NCBI RefSeq assembly: GCF_006540305.1 | Contig: NZ_BJOR01000001.1 | Span: 7,626,001-7,690,000 of the forward strand | Direction: 5' to 3' | Origin: Streptomyces sp. 6-11-2 | GTDB lineage: Bacteria > Actinomycetota > Actinomycetes > Streptomycetales > Streptomycetaceae | Length of the DNA stretch: 64,000 nucleotides | In this document: positions 42,911-51,671 of the stretch, one piece after another | Layout: every line of letters starts with the position of its first letter | Numbering within the stretch: position 1 is the first letter of the stretch | Made by a program: the position numbers and the translations under genes | Notes under the pieces: generated by a model | Told to the model about the DNA's origin: nothing | The model's input: the letters and a program-made list of their open reading frames with translations, nothing else | Database searches by the model: none

Positions 42911-43821
42911 CCGCGACCGTGCCCCCGGCGGTCCTCGGGACCGACCGCCTCGAACTCGGCGAGGGCATCCGCTGGACGGACGACCGCGCCGTGCTCACCG
43001 ACATCCTCAGCGGCCGACTCCTCGCCGCCCCCCACGACCCTGCCGCGCCTCTGGCCCTGATCGCTCAACTGCCCTGCCCGCTGGGTGCGGTGGCACCGGT
43101 CGAGGGCCACCCCGGCCACTGGATCGCGGCCGCGGGCACCGGCATCTGCCGCATCGACCCCGCGGGCCGGGTCGCATGGATCGCGCGACCCGAGGACGAC
43201 GCCCCGGCGCCGATGCGGATGAACGACGGCGTCGCCGACCCCCACGGCCGCTTCTGGGCCGGCAGCATGGCCTACGACACGACCGAGGACGCCGGCTCCC
43301 TCTACCGCCTGGACCGCGACGGCCGCGTCACCCGCGTCCTGCGGGACATCACCATCCCCAACGGTCCGGCCTTCAGCGCCGACGGCACCGTCATGTACCT
43401 CGCCGACAGCGCCCGGGGCGTCATCCTGCGCTGTCCGGTCGACCCCGCGAGCGGCGACCCGGGCACGCCCGAACCCTTCGTCACGCTCACCTCCGGCAGC
43501 CCCGACGGGATGACCACCGACATCGAGGGCGGGCTGTGGACCGCCGTCTGGGGCATCGGGCAGGTCCACCGCTACCATCCCGACGGCAGCCTCGACCGGA
43601 TCGTCGACCTGCCCGCCGAACAGCCCGCCGGACTCTGCCTCGGCGGCCCCGACGGCCGCACGCTCCTCGTCACCAGCGCGCACATCGGCCTGCCCGCCCC
43701 GGGAGCGTTCGACGGCGCCGTCTTCGCTGTCCGGGTCGACGTGCCCGGCGCCCAGACCGCCCCGTACCGCCCGGCGATCCCCTCCGCCCCGGACCCGGCG
43801 GACCGCGCCGACACACTCTAG
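42907..43821 (+). CDS. SMP-30/gluconolactonase-family lactonase, probable galactonolactonase
   Basis: 304 residues, six-bladed propeller. Metal-site residues are E in LGEGIRWTD, N in RMNDGVADPHGRFWAGSM, N in IPNGPAFSADG and D in SPDGMTTDIEGGLW. It hydrolyses sugar lactones; here galactonolactone to galactonate is inferred from position. The GTG overlaps the aldolase stop (GTGA). Confidence 0.9.
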   Translation: MTATVPPAVLGTDRLELGEGIRWTDDRAVLTDILSGRLLAAPHDPAAPLALIAQLPCPLGAVAPVEGHPGHWIAAAGTGICRIDPAGRVAWIARPEDDAPAPMRMNDGVADPHGRFWAGSMAYDTTEDAGSLYRLDRDGRVTRVLRDITIPNGPAFSADGTVMYLADSARGVILRCPVDPASGDPGTPEPFVTLTSGSPDGMTTDIEGGLWTAVWGIGQVHRYHPDGSLDRIVDLPAEQPAGLCLGGPDGRTLLVTSAHIGLPAPGAFDGAVFAVRVDVPGAQTAPYRPAIPSAPDPADRADTL

Positions 43822-43831
43822 GAAGCCCACC

Positions 43832-44809
43832 ATGAGCACCCACCGGCCACTGCGCCCCGGCCCCGTGGTCTGCGTCGGCGAGACCATGGCCGCCCTCGCC
43901 CCCGACCCCCTCGGACCGTTGGACGGCGCCGACCTGCTGCGCGTCGACATCGCGGGCGCCGAGTCGAACGTCGCCCTCTACCTCGCCGACCACGGCATCC
44001 CCGCCCGCTGGGTCTCCGCCGTCGGCGACGACCCCTTCGGCCGCCGCGTCCGCGCCCGGATCGCCGCGGGCGGCGTCGACGTCAGCGGCGTCCGCACCGA
44101 CCCGGAGCGGCCCACCGGACTCCTGCTCAAGGACCCGGGCACGCACGGCACCCGCGTCCACTACCACCGCGCCGGATCCGCCGCCTCGGCCCTCACCCCC
44201 GACGTACTCGACGATCCGGCGGTGGAGGGCGCCGCGCTCGTCCACCTCAGCGGCATCACCCCCGCCCTGTCGCCCGATTGCCGCGCCCTCGTCGAACGCG
44301 CGCTGCGCCCCGACCGTCCGTGGCCCGTCAGCTTCGACGTCAACCACCGGGCCGCCCTATGGGCCGGCCGCTCGGCAGCCGACGTGCTGCGGCCGCTCGC
44401 GGACCGGGCCGACATAGTCCTCGTAGGCCTTGACGAGGCCCAGGCCCTGTGGGGGGACGGGATCACTGACGCCGTACGGGTCCGCGACCTCCTGCCCGGC
44501 CCGCGCGTCCTCGTCGTGAAGGACGGGGACCGCGCCGCCACGGCCTTCGTCGGCACCACCGCCCACAGCGTGCCCGCCCTGACCGTGCGCGTTGCCGAAC
44601 CGGTCGGCGCCGGCGATGCCTTCGCCGCCGGATTCCTCAGCGGGCTCTTGCGGCAGCTGCCCGTGGACCGCGCCCTGCGGTTGGGCCATCTGACCGCGGC
44701 CTCGGCCCTGAGGATCGCCGCCGACCACGGCCCGTTGCCGGACCCCGCCCTCGTCGCGGCGCTCCTGGACGCCGACGAGGAGACCTGGCGGGCCGCCGTG
44801 ATCGACTGA
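43832..44809 (+). CDS. PfkB-family sugar-acid kinase, probable 2-keto-3-deoxygalactonate kinase
   Basis: 325 residues. Ribokinase/PfkB fold with CVGETMAALAPDP, AGAESNVALYLADHGI, and the C-terminal signature VGAGDAFAAGFLSG with catalytic D262. This is the 2-keto-3-deoxy-sugar-acid kinase group, not the family of enterobacterial DgoK, so the same step is done by a different family. It phosphorylates KDGal to KDPGal for the aldolase. Last gene of the operon. Confidence 0.88.
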   Translation: MSTHRPLRPGPVVCVGETMAALAPDPLGPLDGADLLRVDIAGAESNVALYLADHGIPARWVSAVGDDPFGRRVRARIAAGGVDVSGVRTDPERPTGLLLKDPGTHGTRVHYHRAGSAASALTPDVLDDPAVEGAALVHLSGITPALSPDCRALVERALRPDRPWPVSFDVNHRAALWAGRSAADVLRPLADRADIVLVGLDEAQALWGDGITDAVRVRDLLPGPRVLVVKDGDRAATAFVGTTAHSVPALTVRVAEPVGAGDAFAAGFLSGLLRQLPVDRALRLGHLTAASALRIAADHGPLPDPALVAALLDADEETWRAAVID

Positions 44810-45223
44810 TCCCTCGGGATGGGATCGTCCGGGGCGCCTCCTTCCGCAGAGCGACGTGTCGCTGGAGGTGATGGCCACCACCGGAACCTCCTACCTGGCC
44901 GACCTCACCGGGTTGGTCCCGATACGCGTCGCTTGCCCGCATAGCCGCCACCCGAAGGCGCGTTGCCGCCGGCGCACGCACCACACGGCAGGCACCCAGG
45001 CGTGGTGACAGCTCTTCACCCGAGTGGATCAAGGCCTGATAGCCTGCCGAGGTCTTGGCGATCGGGCCTCATCAGCATCGGTGCGCAACCCGGCTACCGC
45101 ACGATCAGACACCGTGTCCCAGGCGGTGTCTCATCTCGCGAAGGAAATGTCCTCCCGATACCGTGGTGAGCCGGCAGCTGCGATCAGGCATGGTGCGTAC
45201 CTGTCAGTTCGGTCCCGACAGTC
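44810..45223. other. Gene-free stretch between the galactose operon and the kinase
   Basis: It holds small hairpins, GATCCC...GGGATC just after the sugar-kinase stop and AGACACCG...CGGTGTCT (45107-45131), one of which may terminate the operon. It should also carry the promoter of the Ser/Thr kinase. No gene was seen. Confidence 0.4.
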
Positions 45224-46663
45224 ATGGAGAGGGCGTTCGGCGTGTTGTTGGCGGGTCGGTACCAGCTCGAGGAGCTTCTCGGCCGAGGCGGAATGGGAGA
45301 GGTCTGGCGCGCACGCGACGAGGTCCTCGGGCGCCCGGTCGCGGTCAAGCTGCTCCTGGCAGGTGGCGTGGACCCGACGGCCGCGGCCCGCTTCCACCAG
45401 GAGGCGCAGACGACCGCTCGCCTGAGCCACCCCAACGTCGTCGCCGTATACGACTTCGGCCAGGCCGACGGCCGCCTCTACCTGGTCATGGAGATGGTCC
45501 AGGGGCACAGTCTTGCCGAGCAACTGGCCTCGGGGGGACCTCTCACGCCCCGCGAGGTGGCTGCCATCGGCAGCCAGACCGCCTCAGGCCTGGCCGCCGC
45601 GCACCGGCAGGGCATCATCCACCGCGACATCAAGCCTGCCAACCTTCTTCTGGTTCCGGACGGCACGGTCAAGGTGGTCGACTTCGGTATCGCCCGTCTC
45701 GCCGATGACACGGCGGCCGCGCTCACCAGCGCGGGCATGATCGTGGGAACGGTTTCCTGCCTCGCCCCCGAACGCGTCCTCGGAAAGGACGCCGGTCCTG
45801 CCTCCGACATGTACGCGCTCGGCTGCGTACTGTACGAGCTTCTCGTCGGGCACCCCCCGTTCCGTGCCGATACTCCGACGGCGCTGCTCTACCAGCATGT
45901 CCAGGAGTCGCCGTTGCCTCCGCACGGCGTGGGGGTGGAGCTTCCGGTGGAGCTCGAACAACTCGTCTTGTCGCTGCTCGCCAAGGAGCCGGAGAACCGG
46001 CCGGACGCCGAGGGGGTTGCCAACTGGCTGTCCGCCCCCGAGAGGTGGAGTGCGACCCCGTCGGCGGGGCTCACACCACCGCCTGCCCCGGGGCGGGTCG
46101 CCGCGATGGACCGCACAGCCGCGCTGCCGGCCCCCACGACACGACGATCTCGCAGCCGTAACCGCCGGCCACGCACGGTCGCGATTTCGGGGATCGCAGC
46201 GGTGGCCCTGGTGGCCCTGGGTTTCTTCCTGTTCCAGCCCGACCCCACGGATGTCGCCTCCGGTTCGCCCGTCCTCCCGTCCGCCACTGATGCTTCAGTG
46301 CCGCCTCCGCCGGAGCACGGGTCAGCCACCGCCCCCGCCGTGACCGTCGACGCGCTCGCCGCATTGTCGGACGATCCCGGGGTGCTGCTCAGCCAGCTGT
46401 CCCAGGCGCTGAGCGACGCCGCGAACCAGGGCCGCCTCGACCCGCACCTCGCCCACGATCTGGAGCGCAAGCTCTCCGAGGCCAGGGACAAGCTGGCCGA
46501 GGGCAGGGAGAAAGGGAAGGACAAGACCAAGGACGTACGCAAACGGGTCCGCGACGTCCGGCACAAACTCGCTGACGCCGAGAAGGATCACGAGTTCACC
46601 AGTACCGCGGAGCTCGACCGGCTCCTCACTCACCTCGCTTCCGTGGTGGAGGATGACTCCTAG
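45224..46663 (+). CDS. PknB-type Ser/Thr protein kinase with one transmembrane helix
   Basis: 479 residues. The kinase domain at about 12-270 has LGRGGMGEVWRA, K42 in VAVKLLL, catalytic D135 in HRDIKPANLLL, D153 in VVDFGIAR and APE at 181-183. The activation-loop segment reads TVSCLAPE. A proline-rich linker and one helix at about 318-337 lead to a ~140-residue extracellular part: a Ser/Pro-rich stretch, then a highly charged coiled-coil-like region (ARDKLAEGREKGKDKTKDVR, KRVRDVRHKLADAEKD). No PASTA repeats. It is probably a membrane sensor kinase with unknown signal. Confidence 0.92.
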   Translation: MERAFGVLLAGRYQLEELLGRGGMGEVWRARDEVLGRPVAVKLLLAGGVDPTAAARFHQEAQTTARLSHPNVVAVYDFGQADGRLYLVMEMVQGHSLAEQLASGGPLTPREVAAIGSQTASGLAAAHRQGIIHRDIKPANLLLVPDGTVKVVDFGIARLADDTAAALTSAGMIVGTVSCLAPERVLGKDAGPASDMYALGCVLYELLVGHPPFRADTPTALLYQHVQESPLPPHGVGVELPVELEQLVLSLLAKEPENRPDAEGVANWLSAPERWSATPSAGLTPPPAPGRVAAMDRTAALPAPTTRRSRSRNRRPRTVAISGIAAVALVALGFFLFQPDPTDVASGSPVLPSATDASVPPPPEHGSATAPAVTVDALAALSDDPGVLLSQLSQALSDAANQGRLDPHLAHDLERKLSEARDKLAEGREKGKDKTKDVRKRVRDVRHKLADAEKDHEFTSTAELDRLLTHLASVVEDDS

Positions 46664-46900
46664 CCAGGTCGGAAACTGATGGGCGAGGCGGTGGCGGCGT
46701 CAATCTCAAGCCACAGGCCGGCGGCGTGCGCCGCCGCGGCCACCACCATCGCGGCGACCGCGCCTCCTGCGGCGAAGGCGAGGCCCGGCAGCCACAGTGG
46801 GCGCGGACCGGTGGCGCGGGTCGTGCGACAGCCCCGGATGTGACCGTCAGGGCTTCACGGCCCGGAAGAACCGCGGCCGGGGACCGGCTGGCACCCAATC

Positions 46901-46932
46901 GCGGGGCGGGCCGAGGTCTCGGCCCGCCCCGC
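46901..46932. terminator. Strong GC hairpin terminator
   Basis: GCGGGGCGGGCCGAG and CTCGGCCCGCCCCGC are perfect 15-base inverted repeats with almost no spacer, five bases after the stop of the minus-strand sugar dehydrogenase gene. It probably terminates that operon. Confidence 0.75.
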
Positions 46933-46936
46933 GAGG

Positions 46937-49054
46937 TCAGTCGCCGGTCGGAGTGCCCGTCACCTTCAGGTGGCGGACGCGACCCACGTTGTCGAAGGAT
47001 CCGAAGCCCACCCGGCCCGAGGCGAAGACCGGGTCGGTGGCCGTGATCAGCGGATTGGGGCTGCCGTCCAGGTAGACGGCGGTCTCACCGGTGCCGGCGC
47101 AATGGGTGAGGCGGACCTTGTGCCACCCCTCGTCCTTGATCGCCGGAGGCGCGCCGAAGGATCCGTTCCACTGGTCGTCGATGCGCAGCCGGTCGGCGTC
47201 GTCCACCGTGAACAAACCGTTGTGCGGGTAGATGGTGTTGTCGCTCGACAGGTGCGCGTACTGGAATCGCGTGTCCGACTGATAGTCCCAGATGAGAATG
47301 ACGTCACGGTTGGTGATCTCGACGGGGGTGTCGATCCGGACCTCCGCCTCGACGGTGACGGAGGAGTAGCGCGGGCCCGCGGTCAGGACGGCGTACTCGA
47401 AGGGGCGCCGCGGTCCCGGGCGGGCGACGCCCGGCTCGGTCATGATCGTCTCGCGTTCGGTGTACGCCCACTTGGCCGGGGTGACCGGCGCCCAGTTGCC
47501 GGGGCCGGTGGTGTGCGTGGTGGGGGTGTTGCCGATCTTGCAGTCGGCGAAGGTGCGGGTCCCGGTCACCTTCCAGACCTTGCCGTTGGCCTTCGAGACG
47601 ATGTACAGGCCGCCGCCGTGGTCGGAGCCGAAGCGCAGGTCGACACGTTGGTCACCGGCGAGGTCGCGCATGGTGACCGTCTTCCCGGACGACTTGTCGA
47701 AGAGCATCAGCTGCTCGAGCGGCGCGAGGCCGGCGCCGCGGCGCATGTCGCGGGTGTCCGCAGCCAGGATCCGGCCGTCCACGAGGTCGCCGAAGATGTA
47801 CTTCCCGCGCAGCGCCGGCGCGTCCTTGCCGCGGTAGACGAAGCCTCCGGCGATGGCGCGGCCCACGTCGGACCGGCAGTCCCAGCCGGGTTCCGGGTCG
47901 TGGTCGTAGGCGGCGACCGGGTAGGTGTAGCCGTACTGGGCGTCGTCGGCGGGAAGGGGGAGGATGCGGGCGCACGGGTCGGTGGTCTTCTTGTCGAATG
48001 CGAAGGGGCCCTCGCGCTCGCTCCAGCCGAAGTTGTCCCCGGCCTTGACCTCGTACACCGACTCGATGGCGTGCTCGCCTATGTGGCCGAGATACATACG
48101 GTGGCTGCCGCCCGCGTCCCAGCTGAAGCGGTGCGGGTCCCGCATGCCTAGGGCGTAGATCTCCCCAAGGGCACCGGGCTCACCGACGAACGGGTTGGAC
48201 GCGGGGATGCCGTACCGGCCGTTGGCGCTGTCGCGGCCCGCGGGATCGATCCGCAGAAGTTTGCCGTGCGGGAGCGTCAGGTTCTGCGGCTCGCTGTTGC
48301 CGACGCCCTGCCCTCCGTCGCCCACCGCGAGGTAGAGGAGGCCGTAGTCGTCGTCGTGGGGCTTGGCCGTCGAGTTGAAGTCGATCTGCTGAATGCCGTG
48401 GACCTGGCCGGTGAAAGCGATACGCAGCACCTCGCGATGGGTGCCGTGGAAGACGGCCGCGGCGGGATCGTCGGCGGTCCACTCGGTGATGACGCCGTGA
48501 TAGGTGAGTGTGCCGGCCTGCCGGTAGTCGGGGGTCTCGGTGGTCTGCGACGCGAGCTCGGTGTGGATGGTGTAGAAGCGCCCGTTCGTGCCGAACTCCG
48601 GGTGGAACGCGGCGTACCCGAAGCCCTGACCGAGGCCGCGGCCCGAGAAGAAGTGCGGGAATGCGGCCTTGACGTCCAGGTAGGGGTGCGGGGTGCCACC
48701 GGAGGTGCTGGTCGCGGCGCCGGGGTCGGTGAGGTACAGGGTGCCGTTGAGGTCGGGAGTCGCCATCCGGCCGGAGCCGTCGGGGAGTTCATTGATGGTG
48801 TTGATCCGGGCGTGGCGCATCAGGCGCGGATCCGTTGGTGCCGGAACGGGTTCCGACTTGGGGAACTGCGCGAACTCCTCCAGGACGAGGCCCGTCGTGG
48901 ACTGCACGGGCTTCTGCGGAATGGGGTCGGTCAGGGCGGCTGTCGCCGCGGCGGGCTCGTCGGCATGGGCAGGGGCGGCGAGACCGCCGAGGGCGAGGGC
49001 TGCGCTGACGGCCACGGCCGCCCAGGTCCTTCGATATGTACGTCGTGACGCCAT
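46937..49054 (-). CDS. Secreted PQQ-type sugar dehydrogenase (GSDH domain) with C-terminal LamG-like module
   Basis: 705 residues with a Sec signal ending PAHA. The glucose/sorbosone dehydrogenase propeller spans about 80-480 (RINTINELPDGSGRMATPDL, LLYLAVGDGGQGVGNSEPQN, HGKLLRIDPAGRDS, LGMRDPHRFSWD, GDNFGWSEREGP, GGFVYRG). The last ~190 residues (VTPAKWAYTERETIM ... VRHLKVTG) form a DUF1080/LamG-like jelly roll, likely for glycan binding. PQQ dependence is the family norm; no PQQ genes are in the window. AAAGGA lies six bases before the ATG. It follows the LamG gene by 57 bases. Confidence 0.88.
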   Translation of the reverse strand: MASRRTYRRTWAAVAVSAALALGGLAAPAHADEPAAATAALTDPIPQKPVQSTTGLVLEEFAQFPKSEPVPAPTDPRLMRHARINTINELPDGSGRMATPDLNGTLYLTDPGAATSTSGGTPHPYLDVKAAFPHFFSGRGLGQGFGYAAFHPEFGTNGRFYTIHTELASQTTETPDYRQAGTLTYHGVITEWTADDPAAAVFHGTHREVLRIAFTGQVHGIQQIDFNSTAKPHDDDYGLLYLAVGDGGQGVGNSEPQNLTLPHGKLLRIDPAGRDSANGRYGIPASNPFVGEPGALGEIYALGMRDPHRFSWDAGGSHRMYLGHIGEHAIESVYEVKAGDNFGWSEREGPFAFDKKTTDPCARILPLPADDAQYGYTYPVAAYDHDPEPGWDCRSDVGRAIAGGFVYRGKDAPALRGKYIFGDLVDGRILAADTRDMRRGAGLAPLEQLMLFDKSSGKTVTMRDLAGDQRVDLRFGSDHGGGLYIVSKANGKVWKVTGTRTFADCKIGNTPTTHTTGPGNWAPVTPAKWAYTERETIMTEPGVARPGPRRPFEYAVLTAGPRYSSVTVEAEVRIDTPVEITNRDVILIWDYQSDTRFQYAHLSSDNTIYPHNGLFTVDDADRLRIDDQWNGSFGAPPAIKDEGWHKVRLTHCAGTGETAVYLDGSPNPLITATDPVFASGRVGFGSFDNVGRVRHLKVTGTPTGD

Positions 49055-49111
49055 GCGGGTCCTTTCGGGCTGGCGCGAGAAGCAGGGAAGAACGATCCAG
49101 GACGGGAACGG

Positions 49112-50074
49112 TCAGCGGCTCCGTGTCATGCGCTGGTACTCCGCCGCCACCGCTCCGGCCGGCACCGGGCGGTCCAGGAACAGGAGGTCGTCCATGCGGC
49201 AGTCGCAGGCGTTGTTCTCCTGGGTGTTCTGGGGGAAGCTGCCGCCGATCTTGATGCCGTGGGGATCTGTGGGCGAGGCGCGGTGCGGCGCCGGCGTGGT
49301 GGCGAGTTCCCAGGGGTCGCCCGGCGTGACGTAGAAGCCCTCCAGGGGCTTGCCGTCGCGGTAGAGCGCGAGGGTGCCGTCGCGGAAGTCGAATGTCGCG
49401 GCCAGGTGGACCCATTCACCGCGGGGCAGCAGTTCCTCCCAGGGGGCCTCGGCGGCGAAAGTCTGGGAGGCGCCGCCGTCCAGGCGTCTCCCCAGCGCGA
49501 CCAGCTTCAACTCGCCGTTCACCTGGATGAGTTCGAGCAGCGCACGCACCGCGTGACCGTCAGAGGTTCCGGACAGTACGCCGGCCAGTCCGACCGCGTT
49601 GTAACGGTCGCTCGGGTTGGGCGTGTTGGAGTTGAGGGCGGGGTTGTCGCCCGTCATCTTGAACCAGCCCATGACGGTGGCACCGCGGGCACTGCGGAAG
49701 GCCCCGAGGGACGACATGCCCTCGGCGTCCCAGGCCCCGGCCTTCCAGTCGTCGTTGCCCGCGGTGGCCGGGTTCTGCTGGCGCACCTGCAGGGCGGGCG
49801 AAGCACCCGGGTACGCTTCGTCGGCCACGCGCATCGCGGAGCCGCCGTTGATCAGGCTGAGCGTGGTGCCGGAGCGTCCGATGTCCAGCTCGCGACCGGG
49901 GTCGGCGGGGTCCGGGTGTCCGAAGTCGTACGCCGCCACAGCCTGGGCGCGCAGCGGAGTGTGGACGGTTGAGGGGCGGGCCGCCTGGGCCGGAAACGTG
50001 GCGGCGGCGAGCGAGGCGGTCGCGGCGAGCGCGGCGACGGCGAGTGAGTAGCGTCTGGTGCGGGGCGGTGTCAT
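49112..50074 (-). CDS. Secreted LamG/concanavalin-like domain protein
   Basis: 320 residues, Sec signal (YSLAVAALAATASLAAATFP, AQAA). Mature part is one laminin-G/pentraxin-type sandwich: VAAYDFGHPDPADPGRELDI, VMGWFKMTGDNPALNSNTPN, WVHLAATFDFRDGTLALYRD, CDCRMDDLLFLDRPVPAGAV. GGGAGG lies four bases before the ATG. It precedes the sugar dehydrogenase gene, which has a similar C-terminal module, so both may dock on the same glycan. Confidence 0.85.
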   Translation of the reverse strand: MTPPRTRRYSLAVAALAATASLAAATFPAQAARPSTVHTPLRAQAVAAYDFGHPDPADPGRELDIGRSGTTLSLINGGSAMRVADEAYPGASPALQVRQQNPATAGNDDWKAGAWDAEGMSSLGAFRSARGATVMGWFKMTGDNPALNSNTPNPSDRYNAVGLAGVLSGTSDGHAVRALLELIQVNGELKLVALGRRLDGGASQTFAAEAPWEELLPRGEWVHLAATFDFRDGTLALYRDGKPLEGFYVTPGDPWELATTPAPHRASPTDPHGIKIGGSFPQNTQENNACDCRMDDLLFLDRPVPAGAVAAEYQRMTRSR

Positions 50075-50609
50075 ACAGCCTCCCAGCGGCACTGAAGGGG
50101 CGTTCGGCCGGGTTCTCCCGACCGGCAGAAAGCGCTTTCGTCCGCGTGCTGGGACCATGTAACCCTTTTGCCGCGCCCAGGACAATGGGCGTGTACTCGC
50201 CAATTTTTGAGCGCCCTTCGGCGGCGGCGCGGACCTCGTTGCGGACAAAGGTGCTCGGAGCCGGCCATGCGGGGCGGCAGTTGGCCTTGCATTCCAAGGG
50301 CAGTGAGCCAAACGCCCCGTCGCTGCAGGGGCGGCCCGTGACGGGGATGCACACCATCCGTGGCGTACGAGTCCGGGTGCATGAAGGCGGTGTGGTCCGG
50401 GATGATCCAGTTCGGGTTGGTCACCGTGCCGGCAGCCCGCCGGCGAGGAAGCTGCCTCGCACCCCGGCGAGCGGCTGGACCAGTGCCGCGAATGCGGCGC
50501 CGGGACCGTTCGTGAAAGCGCCGGCCGCGCACCGTGCCCGGTCCGGTGTGTGGTCTGTCCGGTCCGCGCAGTGAGCGCATCGAAGTCACGTCCCACGTAA
50601 CCTCTTCCT
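50075..50609. other. Gene-free divergent region with operator
   Basis: The region separates the LamG gene (minus) from the GlxA-like regulator (plus) and holds the palindrome at 50128. No gene is convincing in the rest. Confidence 0.45.
50128..50139. promoter_or_regulatory. LacI-type palindromic operator
   Basis: GAAAGCGCTTTC is a perfect 12-bp palindrome with the central CG typical of LacI/GalR-family sites, 54 bases upstream of the LamG start. It suggests control of the LamG/sugar dehydrogenase operon by a LacI-family regulator, none of which is encoded in the window. Confidence 0.55.
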
Positions 50610-51566
50610 GTGCCAGCTTCCCGCCTGCGTCGTGTCGCCGTCCTCGTGCTCGAGGGCGCGAAGCCGCTCGATGTCGGAATTCCCGCGCAGGTTTTCACGA
50701 CCCGCGCGAGCATGCCGTACGAGGTGCGGGTGTGCGGGGCGACACCCGGTCTCGTGACCGGCGGCGATGGCCTCGCGTACTACGTCGCCCACGGCCTCGA
50801 CGCCCTTGCGTGGGCCGACATCGTCTTCGTCCCCGGCTACCGGTTTCCGGACCGCGACGACCCGCCGCAGGCCGTCGTCGACGCACTGATCGCCGCCCAC
50901 GCTCGGGGCGCGCGGCTCGCGGCCATCTCGACGGGCGCCTTCGCGCTCGCCGCCACGGGCCTGCTCGACGGCAGGCGCGCCACGACGCACTGGCACTACA
51001 CGCGGGCACTCGTGGCCAGGCATCCGCTCGTCCAGGTCGACGAAGACGTGCTGTTCGTCGATGAGGGCAGTGTGCTCACCTCGGCCGGCGCCGCCTCCGG
51101 CATCGACCTGTGCCTGCACATCCTGCGCGGCGACCTCGGGGTGGCCGCGTCCAACCACGCGGCCCGCCGCCTGGTCGCGGCCCCCTACCGCAGCGGCGGC
51201 CAGGCCCAGTACGTGCCGCGCAGCGTCCCCGAGCCGCTCGGCGAGCGCTTCGGCGCCACCCGTGAGTGGGCACTGCACCGGCTCGGCGAGCCCCTCACCC
51301 TCGACATACTGGCGCGGCAGGCCGGGGTCTCGCCACGCACGTTCTCCCGGCGCTTCGTCGAGGAGACCGGCTACACGCCGATGCAGTGGGTGATGCGTGC
51401 CCGCATCGACCTGGCCCGCGAACTGCTCGAGCGCTCGCAGCGCAGCGTCGAGCAGATCGCCGCCGACGTCGGGCTCGGCACCGGCGCGAACCTGCGCCTG
51501 CACTTCCAGCGCATCCTCGGCACCACACCGAGCGAGTACCGGCGCACCTTCACCCGGGGCGAGTAA
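50610..51566 (+). CDS. GlxA-type AraC-family regulator with DJ-1/PfpI domain
   Basis: 318 residues. An N-terminal DJ-1/PfpI-like domain at about 8-180 (VAVLVLEGAKPLDVGIPAQV, SAGAASGIDLCLHI) is followed by a C-terminal AraC double helix-turn-helix at about 215-315 (LDILARQAGVSPRTFSRRFV, YTPMQWVMRARIDLARELLE, GLGTGANLRLHFQRIL). The nucleophile-elbow position reads AISTGAFALA, so it has no catalytic Cys. Such regulators sense small molecules. The start GTG lacks a clear ribosome site. It is followed, on the same strand, by a GAPDH gene that may be its target. Confidence 0.88.
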   Translation: MPASRLRRVAVLVLEGAKPLDVGIPAQVFTTRASMPYEVRVCGATPGLVTGGDGLAYYVAHGLDALAWADIVFVPGYRFPDRDDPPQAVVDALIAAHARGARLAAISTGAFALAATGLLDGRRATTHWHYTRALVARHPLVQVDEDVLFVDEGSVLTSAGAASGIDLCLHILRGDLGVAASNHAARRLVAAPYRSGGQAQYVPRSVPEPLGERFGATREWALHRLGEPLTLDILARQAGVSPRTFSRRFVEETGYTPMQWVMRARIDLARELLERSQRSVEQIAADVGLGTGANLRLHFQRILGTTPSEYRRTFTRGE

Positions 51567-51671
51567 CCCGCCCGACACCGTGGCGGGATCCTTTTGAACC
51601 GTGGCGATCCCGCCACTGTCGGCGGCGCGAGCCGCGGGCGAGCCTGGTGGCGAAGGAAAGGGACATCACTC

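Noticed and set aside
44826..45000. Plus-strand peptide SLEVMATTGTSYLADLTGLV after the sugar kinase
   Set aside because: It looks coding-like but has no start, no family and no continuation; could be a remnant but unsupported.
45107..45131. AGACACCG/CGGTGTCT as an IS terminal repeat
   Set aside because: No transposase piece or second end nearby; more simply a hairpin upstream of the kinase.
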